Source: Aedoeadaptatus urinae
Lineage (GTDB): Bacteria > Bacillota > Clostridia > Tissierellales > Peptoniphilaceae
Direction of reading: 5' to 3'
NCBI RefSeq assembly: GCF_900155585.1
Contig: NZ_LT707418.1
Coordinates: 186,001 to 250,000, forward strand
DNA: 64,000 bases
Shown: one piece after another, positions 26,974 to 35,952 of the stretch
Position numbering within the stretch: the first letter of the stretch is position 1
Layout: the number at the start of each line of letters is the position of its first letter
The notes under the pieces: generated by a model
Database searches by the model: none
Seen by the model: only the letters and a program-made list of their open reading frames with translations
Told to the model about the DNA's origin: nothing
Position numbers and translations under genes: made by a program

Positions 26974-29124
26974 TTATTCTTCGTCTTCAGATTCTTCCGC
27001 TTCAGCAGGCTCTTCTGCTTCAACCGGTTCTTCCGTTTCTACCGGTTCAGCTGCTTCAGCAGGCTCTTCAGCTTCGGCAGTTTCGAGTTGACCGAAGTTG
27101 ATCAAATCGCCGATTGCCATGGAGAAGTTTTCTTCTTCGGGCTTAGCTTCTGCTTGCGGTTGTTCTCTGCGACGGGGTTTTTGCTCTTTCTTTCTTTCGC
27201 GAGGAGCTTGCTCATCTTCGCCGCCCGGTTGAAGGGCTTTCATGGAAAGAGAAATCTTCTTGTCGTCGAAGTTAATATCCGTGACACGAACATCGATTTC
27301 TTGACCGATTTCTAAAACATCGGACGGTTTTTCGACGTGTTGTCTGGAAATTTGAGATACGTGCAACAGACCGTCTACGCCGGATTCCAAGCGAACGAAT
27401 GCGCCGAAGTCCAGGATGTTGACGACGGTACCTTTTACGTCATCGCCGACTTCTACGGTGTTAACGAAGGTATCCCAGGGTTTTTCAGTGGTTTGTTTTA
27501 AACCGAGGGCGATACGGTTCTTTTCTTCGTCGATCTTAAGAACCAATACCTTGACGTGTTCGCCGGGGCTTACGACATCGCTGGGATGTTTGACGCGGTT
27601 CCAGGAAAGCTCGGAGATATGAATCAATCCGTCTACACCGCCGACATCGACAAAGGCGCCGAAGTTTGTCAGACGTTGTACCGTACCTTCGACGAATTCG
27701 CCTTCATGAAGGGTGCTGTAAACTTCTTTACGCTTTTCTTCGATTTCGTTTGCTTCCAGGTTTTTACGGGAAAGGACGAATTTTCTTCTGCCCTTATCGA
27801 AGTCGATGATTTCGCATTCCAAATCTTGGTCGACGTATTTGCTTAAATCTCTTTGGAAACGAACGGAAACGTGAGATGCGGGAATAAATCCGTTTAATCC
27901 GTCGACATCACAGGTCAAGCCGCCTTTAACGACATTGGTGACGTGGGCAACAACCGTTTCGCCGTTTTCAAATTTTTCTTCCATTTCATCCCAAACCTTC
28001 ATGTTTTCCACGCGTTTGTAGGATAAAACGACATTACCGTCTCCATCGTCCATTTTCATTACGTAAACCTGAATTTTGTCTCCTTGATTGAAGACTTCAC
28101 TCGGTTTTACATTGGGATCGTTGGACAATTCATCTCTGGAGATAATACCGTCTGCACGGTAGCCGATATTGACCATAACCTCATCATCGGTTACGTACAA
28201 TACTTCGCCATCGACAATTTCACCGCGACGTACGCGAGTAAAAGAGTTTTCAATGGCCTCCATCATTTCATTGTTCATTTCGTCCCTGTTCATATTATCC
28301 ATTCTACTAACAGCCTCCTTGATTACCGAACTCGGAGTGGATGCCCCGGCGGTAATACCAATTTTATTGAATTTTTTAAATGGACGTAGATCAAGTTGAT
28401 TTATGGTTTGAATATGATAAACATAATCGCAATGTTCTGACGCAATCTTTACGAGTTTCTTCGTATTTGCACTATTCTTACCACCTATAACGAGCATACA
28501 ATCCACATGAGTAGCCAACATGCGACAGGCATCCTGACGGTCGTTTGTGGCTTTACATATGGTATTATACCTTAAAATCTCTCCGGATGAAACACTTTTT
28601 AGCCTTTCTTCCGCTTTATCTACGATTTTCTTGGGATTTGTCGTCTGAGATACGAGGGCAATTTGTTTTTTATCTAAAATCGGCAGCTCATCGACCTCTT
28701 CTTCCGAAGAAATAATATAGACCTCGTCGCCGTATGAGGCGATGCCTTTAACCTCAGGGTGCTCTTTATCGCCGACGACAACGACGGGAATACCCTTGGT
28801 GTTATTTTCTTCGACAATGGTATAAATCCGCGACACAAAGGGGCAGGTGGTGTCGACGACGCGGTTACCCTTTTCTTTCAGCGCCGCCTTCACCGCCTTC
28901 GTCGTGCCGTGGCTTCTCGTAATCACCGTGGCACCTGTCGGCAGATGATCTTCGTCGATGAGCTCCACGCCTTTAATGCGGAGCTCTTCGTTAACTTGAG
29001 CGTTGTGTACCAGCTCGCCTAAAATCTTGACGTCGTCGTAGGTGTCCGCCGCTTCAAAGGCGCTTTCCACGGCCCGCTTCACGCCGCCGCAAAAACCGTA
29101 ACACTCACTCAAAATGATTTCCAA
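26974..29124 (-). CDS. ispH: Fused HMBPP reductase (IspH) and ribosomal protein S1
   Basis: This 716-residue protein joins two activities. Residues 1 to about 285 are IspH, the iron-sulfur enzyme making IPP and DMAPP in the last step of the MEP pathway. Its cluster cysteines are visible at Cys12 (CYGFCGGV), in DTTCPFVSR and in NTICKATNDRQDA. From about 300 to 640 there are four S1 RNA-binding domains, such as VEGTVQRLTNFGAFVDVGG and VKGTVVNILDFGAFVRL. A tail of repeated Glu-Pro-Ala/Val-Glu units ends the protein. Such fusions are known in clostridia. The start overlaps plsC by 20 bases. Confidence 0.95.
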   Translation of the reverse strand: MEIILSECYGFCGGVKRAVESAFEAADTYDDVKILGELVHNAQVNEELRIKGVELIDEDHLPTGATVITRSHGTTKAVKAALKEKGNRVVDTTCPFVSRIYTIVEENNTKGIPVVVVGDKEHPEVKGIASYGDEVYIISSEEEVDELPILDKKQIALVSQTTNPKKIVDKAEERLKSVSSGEILRYNTICKATNDRQDACRMLATHVDCMLVIGGKNSANTKKLVKIASEHCDYVYHIQTINQLDLRPFKKFNKIGITAGASTPSSVIKEAVSRMDNMNRDEMNNEMMEAIENSFTRVRRGEIVDGEVLYVTDDEVMVNIGYRADGIISRDELSNDPNVKPSEVFNQGDKIQVYVMKMDDGDGNVVLSYKRVENMKVWDEMEEKFENGETVVAHVTNVVKGGLTCDVDGLNGFIPASHVSVRFQRDLSKYVDQDLECEIIDFDKGRRKFVLSRKNLEANEIEEKRKEVYSTLHEGEFVEGTVQRLTNFGAFVDVGGVDGLIHISELSWNRVKHPSDVVSPGEHVKVLVLKIDEEKNRIALGLKQTTEKPWDTFVNTVEVGDDVKGTVVNILDFGAFVRLESGVDGLLHVSQISRQHVEKPSDVLEIGQEIDVRVTDINFDDKKISLSMKALQPGGEDEQAPRERKKEQKPRRREQPQAEAKPEEENFSMAIGDLINFGQLETAEAEEPAEAAEPVETEEPVEAEEPAEAEESEDEE

Positions 29125-29692
29125 GGTAGTTTCTCCCTTCGTAAATGGTTTCCATTAATGCGCGCATGCGCTTCTCGTAAGCCTCTTCCGTCAGCTTTTC
29201 CTTTTCAAAGGGAATGGGCTCTCTGAAAATGTAGCGCCGCTTGCGAAAGAGCTTGTACTCCCCTTCGATGTATAAAGGCAAAATCTCCGTACCCGTGCGA
29301 GTGGCCAAGAGTATGGTGCCGGACTTCGCCTTATCGTAGTCCACGGATTTTACCCGCGTCCCTTCCGGAAAAATGCCGATGACCTCATTGTTTTTCAAGG
29401 CGCGCATGGCGGTAATGGTGCTCTTGGCATCGCCGTGATCTCGATCCACGGAGATGGCGTCGACGCCGCGGAGAATGTGTCTCACTACCGGCGTCTCGAA
29501 AAGCTCCCGCTTGGCCATCCAACGTATCTGCCGCGGAAATAAAATCGAAACGAACAGGGGATCCCAATTGCTTTTGTGATTGGCCACCAGCAAATAGGCC
29601 TTGTCTTCCAGGGACGGCATGTTGATGACCTCGTAGGGGTAGAGGATTTTTAAAAGCCATCCGGTAATAACCTTGATGAAATTATAAAACAT
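29105..29692 (-). CDS. plsC: 1-acyl-sn-glycerol-3-phosphate acyltransferase
   Basis: PlsC acylates lysophosphatidic acid to phosphatidic acid at the membrane. The 195-residue protein has the H-x4-D acyltransferase motif in VANHKSNWDPLF near residue 35 and the substrate-binding FPEGTR near 117. A hydrophobic N-terminus probably associates with the membrane. It overlaps cmk upstream and ispH-rpsA downstream, the clostridial cmk-plsC-ispH-rpsA order. Confidence 0.94.
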   Translation of the reverse strand: MFYNFIKVITGWLLKILYPYEVINMPSLEDKAYLLVANHKSNWDPLFVSILFPRQIRWMAKRELFETPVVRHILRGVDAISVDRDHGDAKSTITAMRALKNNEVIGIFPEGTRVKSVDYDKAKSGTILLATRTGTEILPLYIEGEYKLFRKRRYIFREPIPFEKEKLTEEAYEKRMRALMETIYEGRNYLGNHFE

Positions 29693-30335
29693 GATCGCTC
29701 TCCACGTAGCTCGCCATGGTGTCCAGCACTTCTTCTTCGCTCATGGAAGTGGAGTCCACGAGTATGGCGTCCTCCGCCTGTTTTAAAGGCGCCACGGCGC
29801 GATTTTTATCCCGCTCGTCCCGGGCGTGTATGTCGGCTTTGATCTTCTCAAAGTCCACGGACTCGCCGAAGGATAAACGTTGTTCGTAACGTCGTCTCGC
29901 CCGCTCGTCCTCCGAGGCCGTTAAAAAGAATTTCACATCCGCCGAGGGGAGTACCACCGTGCCGATGTCTCTGCCTTCCATAACGACACCGCCTTTTTCC
30001 GCCAAGCGACGCTGCAGAGACAGGAGATAGTCCCGCACCGCCGGGTCTTTGGACAGCTGTGACGTCTTTTGAGAAATGGCTTCCGTGCGAATTTCATCGC
30101 CTAAGGCCTTGCCGTTTAAGATGACGGAGCCCTTTTTAAAATCGATGCTCTGCTGATCCGCCAGGCGCAAGAGGGCTTCCACCGATAGCTCTTTTTCTTC
30201 CCCTACGGCAACGTATGCCAGGGTACGATAAAGTGCTCCGGTGTCGATGTATTCGTAACCCAAACGATTGGCGAGAGCTTTCGCAATGGCACTTTTACCC
30301 GCACCCGAAGGGCCGTCAATGGCTATGGTCTTCAT
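29682..30335 (-). CDS. cmk: Cytidylate kinase
   Basis: This enzyme phosphorylates CMP and dCMP. From the ATG at 30335, behind a GGGAGGAGGAAGC site, it has 217 residues. It carries the P-loop IDGPSGAGKSAIAK near residue 5, the NMP-binding region DTGALYRTLAY and the GRDIGTVVLP motif. The upstream in-frame start at 30356 is less likely because it would place the ribosome-binding site inside the gene. It overlaps the flavoprotein gene upstream. Confidence 0.96.
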   Translation of the reverse strand: MKTIAIDGPSGAGKSAIAKALANRLGYEYIDTGALYRTLAYVAVGEEKELSVEALLRLADQQSIDFKKGSVILNGKALGDEIRTEAISQKTSQLSKDPAVRDYLLSLQRRLAEKGGVVMEGRDIGTVVLPSADVKFFLTASEDERARRRYEQRLSFGESVDFEKIKADIHARDERDKNRAVAPLKQAEDAILVDSTSMSEEEVLDTMASYVESDHVL

Positions 30336-31548
30336 TTGCTTCCTCCTCCCCCGCACACATGCCGGCTAAGTAGCCGGTGGAAAATGCGATCTGTAAATTA
30401 AAGCCCCCGGTGGGGCCGTCAACATCCAAAACTTCGCCGCAAAAATAAATGCCTTCGGCCCTCAAACTTTCCATGGTCGACGGATCCACGTCCTTAACGT
30501 CTACGCCGCCGGTGGTAATGATCCCCGTATTTTCGTTAAATAGGCCCAGGTAATGCAGGGGAAAGCTTTTTAAGGTGTGAACCAAAGCACGACGCATCTC
30601 CGTCGTCAACTGATGGCCCGGCAGATCCTTGGGCACCTGCGCCACCTCCAGCACCGGCTCGATGAGTGATTTCGGCAAAAGCTGCTTCATCATGGTGTGA
30701 ATGGCGCGATTGGGATTTTCCCCTATCTCCCGCAAAAGCCGTTTGTCCAACACCTCGTCGTCCAGGGCCGGCTTTAAATCCAGAGATAAAGCCACGTCTT
30801 TGCAGCGATTGATCTTCAAGGAAAGACTCAAGACGATGGGCCCGCTGATGCCGAAATGGGTAAAGAGCATTTCGCCAAAATCCGTAAAGGTTCCCGCTTC
30901 CGTTTTCGCCGTGAGCTTCACATTTTTTAAGGACAAGCCCGACAGGGCCTCTAGGTAATATTCTTTCAGACGCAGCCCAACGAGGCCCGCCACGGGCTTG
31001 ATCACGCCCATGCCGAAATCTTTCGCCCATTGGTAGCCGTCGCCGGTGGAACCGGTGAGGCGATAGGTCATGCCCCCCGTCGCGACAATGATTTTATCGC
31101 CGTGGATCGTGCCCTTATCGGTCACCAAATCGTAGCCATTCTCCGCGGTCCGAATGGCTTTTACCGTTGTGTTCAGACGAATGTCCACCTTGTTTTTTCT
31201 CAGCTCTTTTTCCAAGGTCTTGATGATGTCCGAGGACTTGTCGCTCTTTGGAAAGACCCTATCCCCGCGTTCCACCTTCAGTGGCGTGCCTCGGCTTTCG
31301 AAAAAATCCTTCAGCATGGCAATGGTGAAGCTGTAATAGGACGAGTACATAAAGCTTGCGTTTCGATTTAAGCACTCAAAGAAAAAGGGATCGTCGCAGT
31401 CGTTACAGAGATTGCAACGTCCCTTTCCCGTAATAAACAGCTTTTTGCCCAGCTTTTCATTTTTTTCGATTAAGGTGACCTCCGCCGTCTCCGACGCCTT
31501 TGCGGCGGCCATCATGCCGGCGGGTCCGCCTCCTATGACGAGTATCAT
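30316..31548 (-). CDS. BaiN/HI0933-family flavoprotein oxidoreductase
   Basis: The 410-residue FAD protein begins with the Rossmann motif ILVIGGGPAGMMAAAKA. It then has the HI0933-family hallmark ITGKGRCNLCN near residue 55 and the C-terminal TTGGVDVKDVDPSTMES and DVDGPTGGFNLQIAFSTG blocks. The physiological substrate of this family is mostly unknown; one branch (BaiN) acts on bile acid intermediates. Position directly before cmk is conserved in clostridia. It abuts the methyltransferase gene upstream with no gap. Confidence 0.88.
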   Translation of the reverse strand: MILVIGGGPAGMMAAAKASETAEVTLIEKNEKLGKKLFITGKGRCNLCNDCDDPFFFECLNRNASFMYSSYYSFTIAMLKDFFESRGTPLKVERGDRVFPKSDKSSDIIKTLEKELRKNKVDIRLNTTVKAIRTAENGYDLVTDKGTIHGDKIIVATGGMTYRLTGSTGDGYQWAKDFGMGVIKPVAGLVGLRLKEYYLEALSGLSLKNVKLTAKTEAGTFTDFGEMLFTHFGISGPIVLSLSLKINRCKDVALSLDLKPALDDEVLDKRLLREIGENPNRAIHTMMKQLLPKSLIEPVLEVAQVPKDLPGHQLTTEMRRALVHTLKSFPLHYLGLFNENTGIITTGGVDVKDVDPSTMESLRAEGIYFCGEVLDVDGPTGGFNLQIAFSTGYLAGMCAGEEEANEDHSH

Positions 31549-32106
31549 TTAACACCTCACGATGCCTACCCAATAGGGCGGGCAATGTTTCTGATTGGGA
31601 AAGGTGATCTTATTCACCTTGAAATTTTTTTGATCGAGCTTTGCGAGCATCTCTTCGATGCCTTCGCTTTCGAGTTTCCCCGTCTCGTGGCCGGGATAAA
31701 TCGAAAGGCTGATCAGGGCGCCGGGCTTCATGGCGGAAAGGATGGTTTCCAAGGTCCGCTCCGTGGAGGACCACAGGGTGGTAATGTCCTTGTCGCCGCC
31801 GGGCAAATAGCCCAGATTCATGACGAAGGCATCCACGGAAGCGATATCGACGTAATTCGCCAAAGCTTCGTGGCTGTCACAAATCAGGCGAACATTTTTT
31901 ATGTCCTGCTCCCTTAAAAGGGCCCGGGTCTGTTCGATGGCGGCGGGCTGAATATCCATGGCCACCACTTCCTTTGCACGCTTCGCCGCAAACAAGGTGT
32001 CTTTCCCCTTCCCCGCCGTGAGATCCACGACCAGGTGATCTTGTTTTAAAAAGCGGTCAAGCATGACATGGGACCAAGCCACGGCGGATGTCGGCATTAC
32101 TTCCAT
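31549..32106 (-). CDS. mnmM: Class I SAM methyltransferase, MnmM/YtqB family
   Basis: The 185-residue Rossmann methyltransferase has the SAM-binding segment VVDLTAGKGKDTLFAAKRA and VVAMDIQPAAIEQT. It also has the family-specific FVMNLGYLPGGDKDI and SLSIYPGHETG blocks that match YtqB proteins. YtqB (MnmM) methylates 5-aminomethyl-2-thiouridine at the tRNA wobble position in Bacillus. I infer that role here from motif resemblance. It overlaps rluB by ten bases. Confidence 0.8.
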   Translation of the reverse strand: MEVMPTSAVAWSHVMLDRFLKQDHLVVDLTAGKGKDTLFAAKRAKEVVAMDIQPAAIEQTRALLREQDIKNVRLICDSHEALANYVDIASVDAFVMNLGYLPGGDKDITTLWSSTERTLETILSAMKPGALISLSIYPGHETGKLESEGIEEMLAKLDQKNFKVNKITFPNQKHCPPYWVGIVRC

Positions 32107-32807
32107 GACTTCAGCATCCGAATTTCTTTTTCACGCAAGGGGCGATACTCCCCTTTGCCCAACTGGCCCAGCTTTAAGGGTCCCATTTGAATCCGCTCCA
32201 GCTCCACGACCTCTGCGTCCACGGCTTCAAACATGCGACGAATCTGGCGGTTTCGTCCTTCGTGGATGGTACATTCCAAACGGGTCTTTGCGTTTCTGTG
32301 CTCGAGAATTTTAAAGGTCGCCGGCGACGTCATGCCGTCTTTTAATTGAACACCTGAGGAAAGCTTCTTCGCCGTCTCCTCGTCGATGACGCCCTTCACC
32401 GTGACCCGATAGGTCTTTTCCAGCTCATACTTCGGATGAAGCAAGCGCTGGGTCAGCTCCCCGTCGTCGGTTAAAAGCAAAAGTCCCGAGGAATCCATAT
32501 CCAATCGCCCCACGGGATAAAGGCGACGGCCCTTCGCCACGGGCACGATGTCCAAGACCGTCTTGCGGCCCTTGTTGTCGTCGGCAGTGGAAACCACGCC
32601 CCGCGGCTTATTTAATAAAATGTAATGATTGCTCTTCGGTATGTGTAGAAGCTTGCCGTCGACGGTGACCTTATCATTCTCCTCCACCTGAACGCCCTGC
32701 TCGGTGACGGTTTCTCCGTTGACCTTCACGCGGCCGGCTTCGATGATCTCTTCGCATTTTCTGCGACTGGCGACGCCGGCATGGGCCATAAATTTTTGAA
32801 GCCTCAT
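32097..32807 (-). CDS. rluB: Ribosomal large subunit pseudouridine synthase B
   Basis: RluB makes pseudouridine in helix 90 of 23S rRNA. The 236-residue protein has an N-terminal S4 domain (RLQKFMAHAGVASRRKCEE) and the catalytic Asp in PVGRLDMDSSGLLLLTDDG near residue 100. The motif GRNRQIRRMFEAV lies near the end. Its ATG overlaps the scpB stop, the standard scpA-scpB-rluB arrangement of Bacillota. Confidence 0.95.
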   Translation of the reverse strand: MRLQKFMAHAGVASRRKCEEIIEAGRVKVNGETVTEQGVQVEENDKVTVDGKLLHIPKSNHYILLNKPRGVVSTADDNKGRKTVLDIVPVAKGRRLYPVGRLDMDSSGLLLLTDDGELTQRLLHPKYELEKTYRVTVKGVIDEETAKKLSSGVQLKDGMTSPATFKILEHRNAKTRLECTIHEGRNRQIRRMFEAVDAEVVELERIQMGPLKLGQLGKGEYRPLREKEIRMLKSWK

Positions 32808-33325
32808 GATTCCTCCGTCTCCTCTACCTCTTCCGCTTTCGGCAAATCCTCTAAATGGGACAGGCCGAATTTTCGTAAAAATGTCTCCGTGGTGCCGTAA
32901 ACCTTCGGTCTGCCGGGAATTTCCATGCGACCGAGGACGGCGATTAAATTAATGCGCTCCAAGCTTTTCAACACCTGATCGCAGCGCACGCCCCTTATAT
33001 CTTCTATTTCGGACTTTAGTACCGGCTGCTTGTAGGCGACGATGGACAGGGTCTCCAAGGCCGCATTGGACAAGCTTTTCGTCCGAGTCTTTTTCGCAAA
33101 TTCACTGATGGCATCAAAAAGCTCCGGCTTGGTGGAAAGCTGGTAGCTGTCTTCCACGCGGACCAGGCGCAAGCCTCTGTCCTCGGCGGAAAGATCCTCT
33201 TGTAATTCAGTTAAAACCGGGCGCAGCTCCTTCGCCGTCACATTTAAGGCCTCCTGTATTTCTTTTTCGGAAATAGGGTCGCCCCAGGCGAATAGCAGCG
33301 CCTCCAATTTAGCTTTCAGATCCAT
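32804..33325 (-). CDS. scpB: Segregation and condensation protein B
   Basis: ScpB is the winged-helix dimer subunit of the SMC condensin complex. The 173-residue protein has two winged-helix domains, including LSNAALETLSIVAYKQPVL and DIRGVRCDQVLKSL, and an acidic tail. It overlaps scpA and rluB by a few bases, so the three are translationally coupled. Confidence 0.95.
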   Translation of the reverse strand: MDLKAKLEALLFAWGDPISEKEIQEALNVTAKELRPVLTELQEDLSAEDRGLRLVRVEDSYQLSTKPELFDAISEFAKKTRTKSLSNAALETLSIVAYKQPVLKSEIEDIRGVRCDQVLKSLERINLIAVLGRMEIPGRPKVYGTTETFLRKFGLSHLEDLPKAEEVEETEES

Positions 33326-34046
33326 GAACCATTCCTTTTTTTATCAGCACAATATCTTTACCCTCTTGCTTGCAGGTGATTTTTTCCAGCTTCATCAGCT
33401 CTAATAAAGTGAGAAAGACCGTAACGATTTCGATTCGGCTTTCGGCATTTTCCATCATGCGAAAAAACCGCGGCCGCTCCCACTTGCGAAAGGCGGCTTC
33501 GATTTTTTCCGTCGCCTGTCTGAAACTGAATTCCGCCGCGGGAATTTTTTCCAAGGAGCGTTGGGCCGCTTCGTGAATTTCGAAGCGGAGCATGACTTCT
33601 TTAAAGGCCTTCGCCAAGCGGGACGCATCGCCCTCGGCCATGAGTTCTTCCTCTGAAAAATCAGAGAAGTCCTCTTGCTTCTTGTAAATGGCGCCGTCTT
33701 CATAGGCGGCCATTTCGTCAAGCAACAGGCTCGCCGCCTTAATACGCTTGTATTCCACAATGCGCTCCACGAGATCCTTCCGCGGGTCCTCTTCCTCATC
33801 CTCTTCTTCCATCACCGGCTTCGGCAAAAGCATGCGGCTTTTAATAGCGAGGAGATAGCTGGCCATGGCGAGAAAATCCACCATGGAATCCAAAATCGGT
33901 CCCGTCATGCCGTCCATATAGGACAGAAAGTCGTCGACGAGGACGTGGATTTGGATATCGTAAATATCCATCTCCCGCTTTTTTATAAGCTCGAGCAAAA
34001 CCTCCATGGGCCCGGAGAAGGAGCCGTAAACCAATTCGTAGCTCAT
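33309..34046 (-). CDS. scpA: Segregation and condensation protein A
   Basis: ScpA is the kleisin that bridges SMC heads. The 245-residue protein shows the conserved N-terminal FSGPMEVLLELIKKREMDIYDI, then FLAMASYLLAIKSRMLLP, and a C-terminal winged helix with VTVFLTLLELMKLEKI. It overlaps the upstream protease gene by four bases and scpB by 17 bases. Confidence 0.95.
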   Translation of the reverse strand: MSYELVYGSFSGPMEVLLELIKKREMDIYDIQIHVLVDDFLSYMDGMTGPILDSMVDFLAMASYLLAIKSRMLLPKPVMEEEDEEEDPRKDLVERIVEYKRIKAASLLLDEMAAYEDGAIYKKQEDFSDFSEEELMAEGDASRLAKAFKEVMLRFEIHEAAQRSLEKIPAAEFSFRQATEKIEAAFRKWERPRFFRMMENAESRIEIVTVFLTLLELMKLEKITCKQEGKDIVLIKKGMVHGSES

Positions 34047-34651
34047 GAGAGAAGTACAATCCCTAAATTCACAAAAAGGTCGATAAGCCCTTGTACCGCC
34101 GGTCCGATGATACGGGGAATAATTCCGGAAACCACGCCTAAAAATAAAATCCAGTAGAAGTATTTTTCGTAGCGATAGAAATTATATTCCGCCTTGGCAG
34201 GCAGGACGGACGCCAACACTTTCGATCCGTCTAAGGGCGGCAGGGGCACGAGATTGAAGACGCCGAGCATGGCATTGTACCAAAGAAAGTTCAAAAAGAA
34301 ATTGCTGATGACGAAATCATGCTTCGACGTCCACACGAAGAAAAAGGCGCCGATGAGGGCGAAAATAAAATTCACCGTGACCCCTGCAAGGGACACGAGA
34401 ATGGTCCCCGTTTTTCTATTCTTGTAATAAGAGGGATTGATGGGCACGGCCTTCGCCCAACCGAAGCGAAAGACGATCATAAATAAAAGCCCGATGGGAT
34501 CGATATGATCCAAGGGATTGATGCTTAAGCGGCCGTCCCTCTTCGCCGTCTCGTCGCCTAAGAGATAGGAGACGTAGCCGTGGCCGATTTCGTGGCCGAC
34601 GATGGCAATGATCAACGCCGGTATCGACCAGATGTAGTTACTTATGTCCAT
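34043..34651 (-). CDS. Site-2 protease family (M50) membrane metalloprotease
   Basis: The 202-residue protein has about five membrane spans. The zinc motif HEIGH sits in span 1 near residues 20-24, and the second metal site is NLVPLPPLDGSK near 142. It belongs to the short M50 family found before scpA in many Bacillota. The substrate is unknown. It overlaps both pdp and scpA. Confidence 0.92.
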   Translation of the reverse strand: MDISNYIWSIPALIIAIVGHEIGHGYVSYLLGDETAKRDGRLSINPLDHIDPIGLLFMIVFRFGWAKAVPINPSYYKNRKTGTILVSLAGVTVNFIFALIGAFFFVWTSKHDFVISNFFLNFLWYNAMLGVFNLVPLPPLDGSKVLASVLPAKAEYNFYRYEKYFYWILFLGVVSGIIPRIIGPAVQGLIDLFVNLGIVLLS

Positions 34652-35951
34652 AATAAACCTCGTCTATTATTAAAGGCTCCACAAAAACAGGCTCGTCGGA
34701 AAAACGGGCAATGGATAAAAAGCGTTCCGCCAGCTCTTCGAAGGGGCGGCTCTTTCCGCCGTAAAAGGTGGCCAGCACCTCACCCTTCTCCACCCGGTCC
34801 CCGCGCTTCTTGTGCAGGTACACGCCGGCGGCCATGTCCAATTCATCGTCCATGGTCACGCGCCCCGCACCCAAGTCTCTGGATATAATGCCGATTTCGT
34901 GAGCAGGCAAATGGCTAAGATAGCCTTCCGTCTCGCTGATCACATCAAAGGATCTTTCCGCCTGCGGGAAAATAGTATGATCGTCGATGACGGCGTCGTC
35001 CCCTCCTTGATTTTTAACGAAGGCCCTGAATTTTTCAAGGGCTTTTCCGTTTGCGATTAAGGCCTTCACCTTTTCGCGAATGGCCTCCATATCTCCGCCT
35101 TCCGCCAAATGAATCAGCTTCGTAGAGAGGGTGATGCAAAGTTCGGTCAGGTCCTCAGGGCCCTGTCCCTTTAAGGTGGCGATGGCTTCCTCCACTTCCA
35201 GGGCATTGCCTACGGCACGGCCCAAGGGCTCTTCCATGGCCGTTAAAATGGCCAGGGTCTTACGTCCGAAGGCCTCGCCGATGGTTACCATGGTTTCCGC
35301 CAAGGCTCGGGCCGATTCTATATCTTTCATAAAGGCGCCGTCGCCTACCTTCACATCAAGAAGAAGGCAGTCGCCGTGAATGGCCAGCTTCTTGCTCATA
35401 ATGCTCGATGCGATTAAGGGAATGGAATCCACCGTCGCCGTCGCATCGCGCAGGGCGTAGAGCTTCTTGTCCGCAGGGGTAATATTCGCCGTCTGTCCGG
35501 CGACGGCCATGCCGATGGCATTGGTAGATGAGACGATTTCATCCATGCTTAAATCCACATGCAAGCCGGGAATGGATTCCAGCTTGTCCAAGGTGCCGCC
35601 GGTGTGACCCAGGCCGTGGCCGCTCATCTTGCCGAAGGGCAATCCGTAAGCGGATAGAATGGGCCCGATGATCAATGTCGTGGTGTCACCGACGCCGCCG
35701 GTGGAATGCTTGTCCACCACGGTGCCTCGAATGGAGGAGAGATCCACGGTGTCGCCGGAGTCGATAATGGTGCGCGTCAATTGAGCGATCTCATCCTTGT
35801 CCATGCCGGAAAAGTAAATCGCCATTAAGAGCGCGCTCATTTGGTAATCCTTGACCTCGCCGGAAAGATAACCGGCGATGGTGTTTTCGATCTCTTCTTT
35901 CGACAGGCTTTCGCCGTGTTTTTTCTTTTCGATTACTTCTAATACGCTCAT
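34638..35951 (-). CDS. pdp: Pyrimidine-nucleoside phosphorylase
   Basis: This enzyme splits uridine, thymidine or deoxyuridine with phosphate during nucleoside salvage. The 437-residue protein carries the family signature SGHGLGHTGGTLDKLES and VDKHSTGGVGDTTTL. An alpha domain, a glycine-rich alpha/beta domain and the C-terminal VYLHKKRGDRVEKGEVLAT complete it. It lies immediately after the purine nucleoside phosphorylase gene, forming a salvage cluster with it and the ADP-ribose NUDIX gene. Confidence 0.96.
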   Translation of the reverse strand: MSVLEVIEKKKHGESLSKEEIENTIAGYLSGEVKDYQMSALLMAIYFSGMDKDEIAQLTRTIIDSGDTVDLSSIRGTVVDKHSTGGVGDTTTLIIGPILSAYGLPFGKMSGHGLGHTGGTLDKLESIPGLHVDLSMDEIVSSTNAIGMAVAGQTANITPADKKLYALRDATATVDSIPLIASSIMSKKLAIHGDCLLLDVKVGDGAFMKDIESARALAETMVTIGEAFGRKTLAILTAMEEPLGRAVGNALEVEEAIATLKGQGPEDLTELCITLSTKLIHLAEGGDMEAIREKVKALIANGKALEKFRAFVKNQGGDDAVIDDHTIFPQAERSFDVISETEGYLSHLPAHEIGIISRDLGAGRVTMDDELDMAAGVYLHKKRGDRVEKGEVLATFYGGKSRPFEELAERFLSIARFSDEPVFVEPLIIDEVYYGHK

Positions 35952-35952
35952 A

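Noticed and set aside
27000-27090. Repetitive Glu/Pro-coding DNA as a CRISPR or tandem-repeat array
   Set aside because: The repeats are in-frame codons of the acidic tail of IspH-S1, without direct-repeat/spacer structure.
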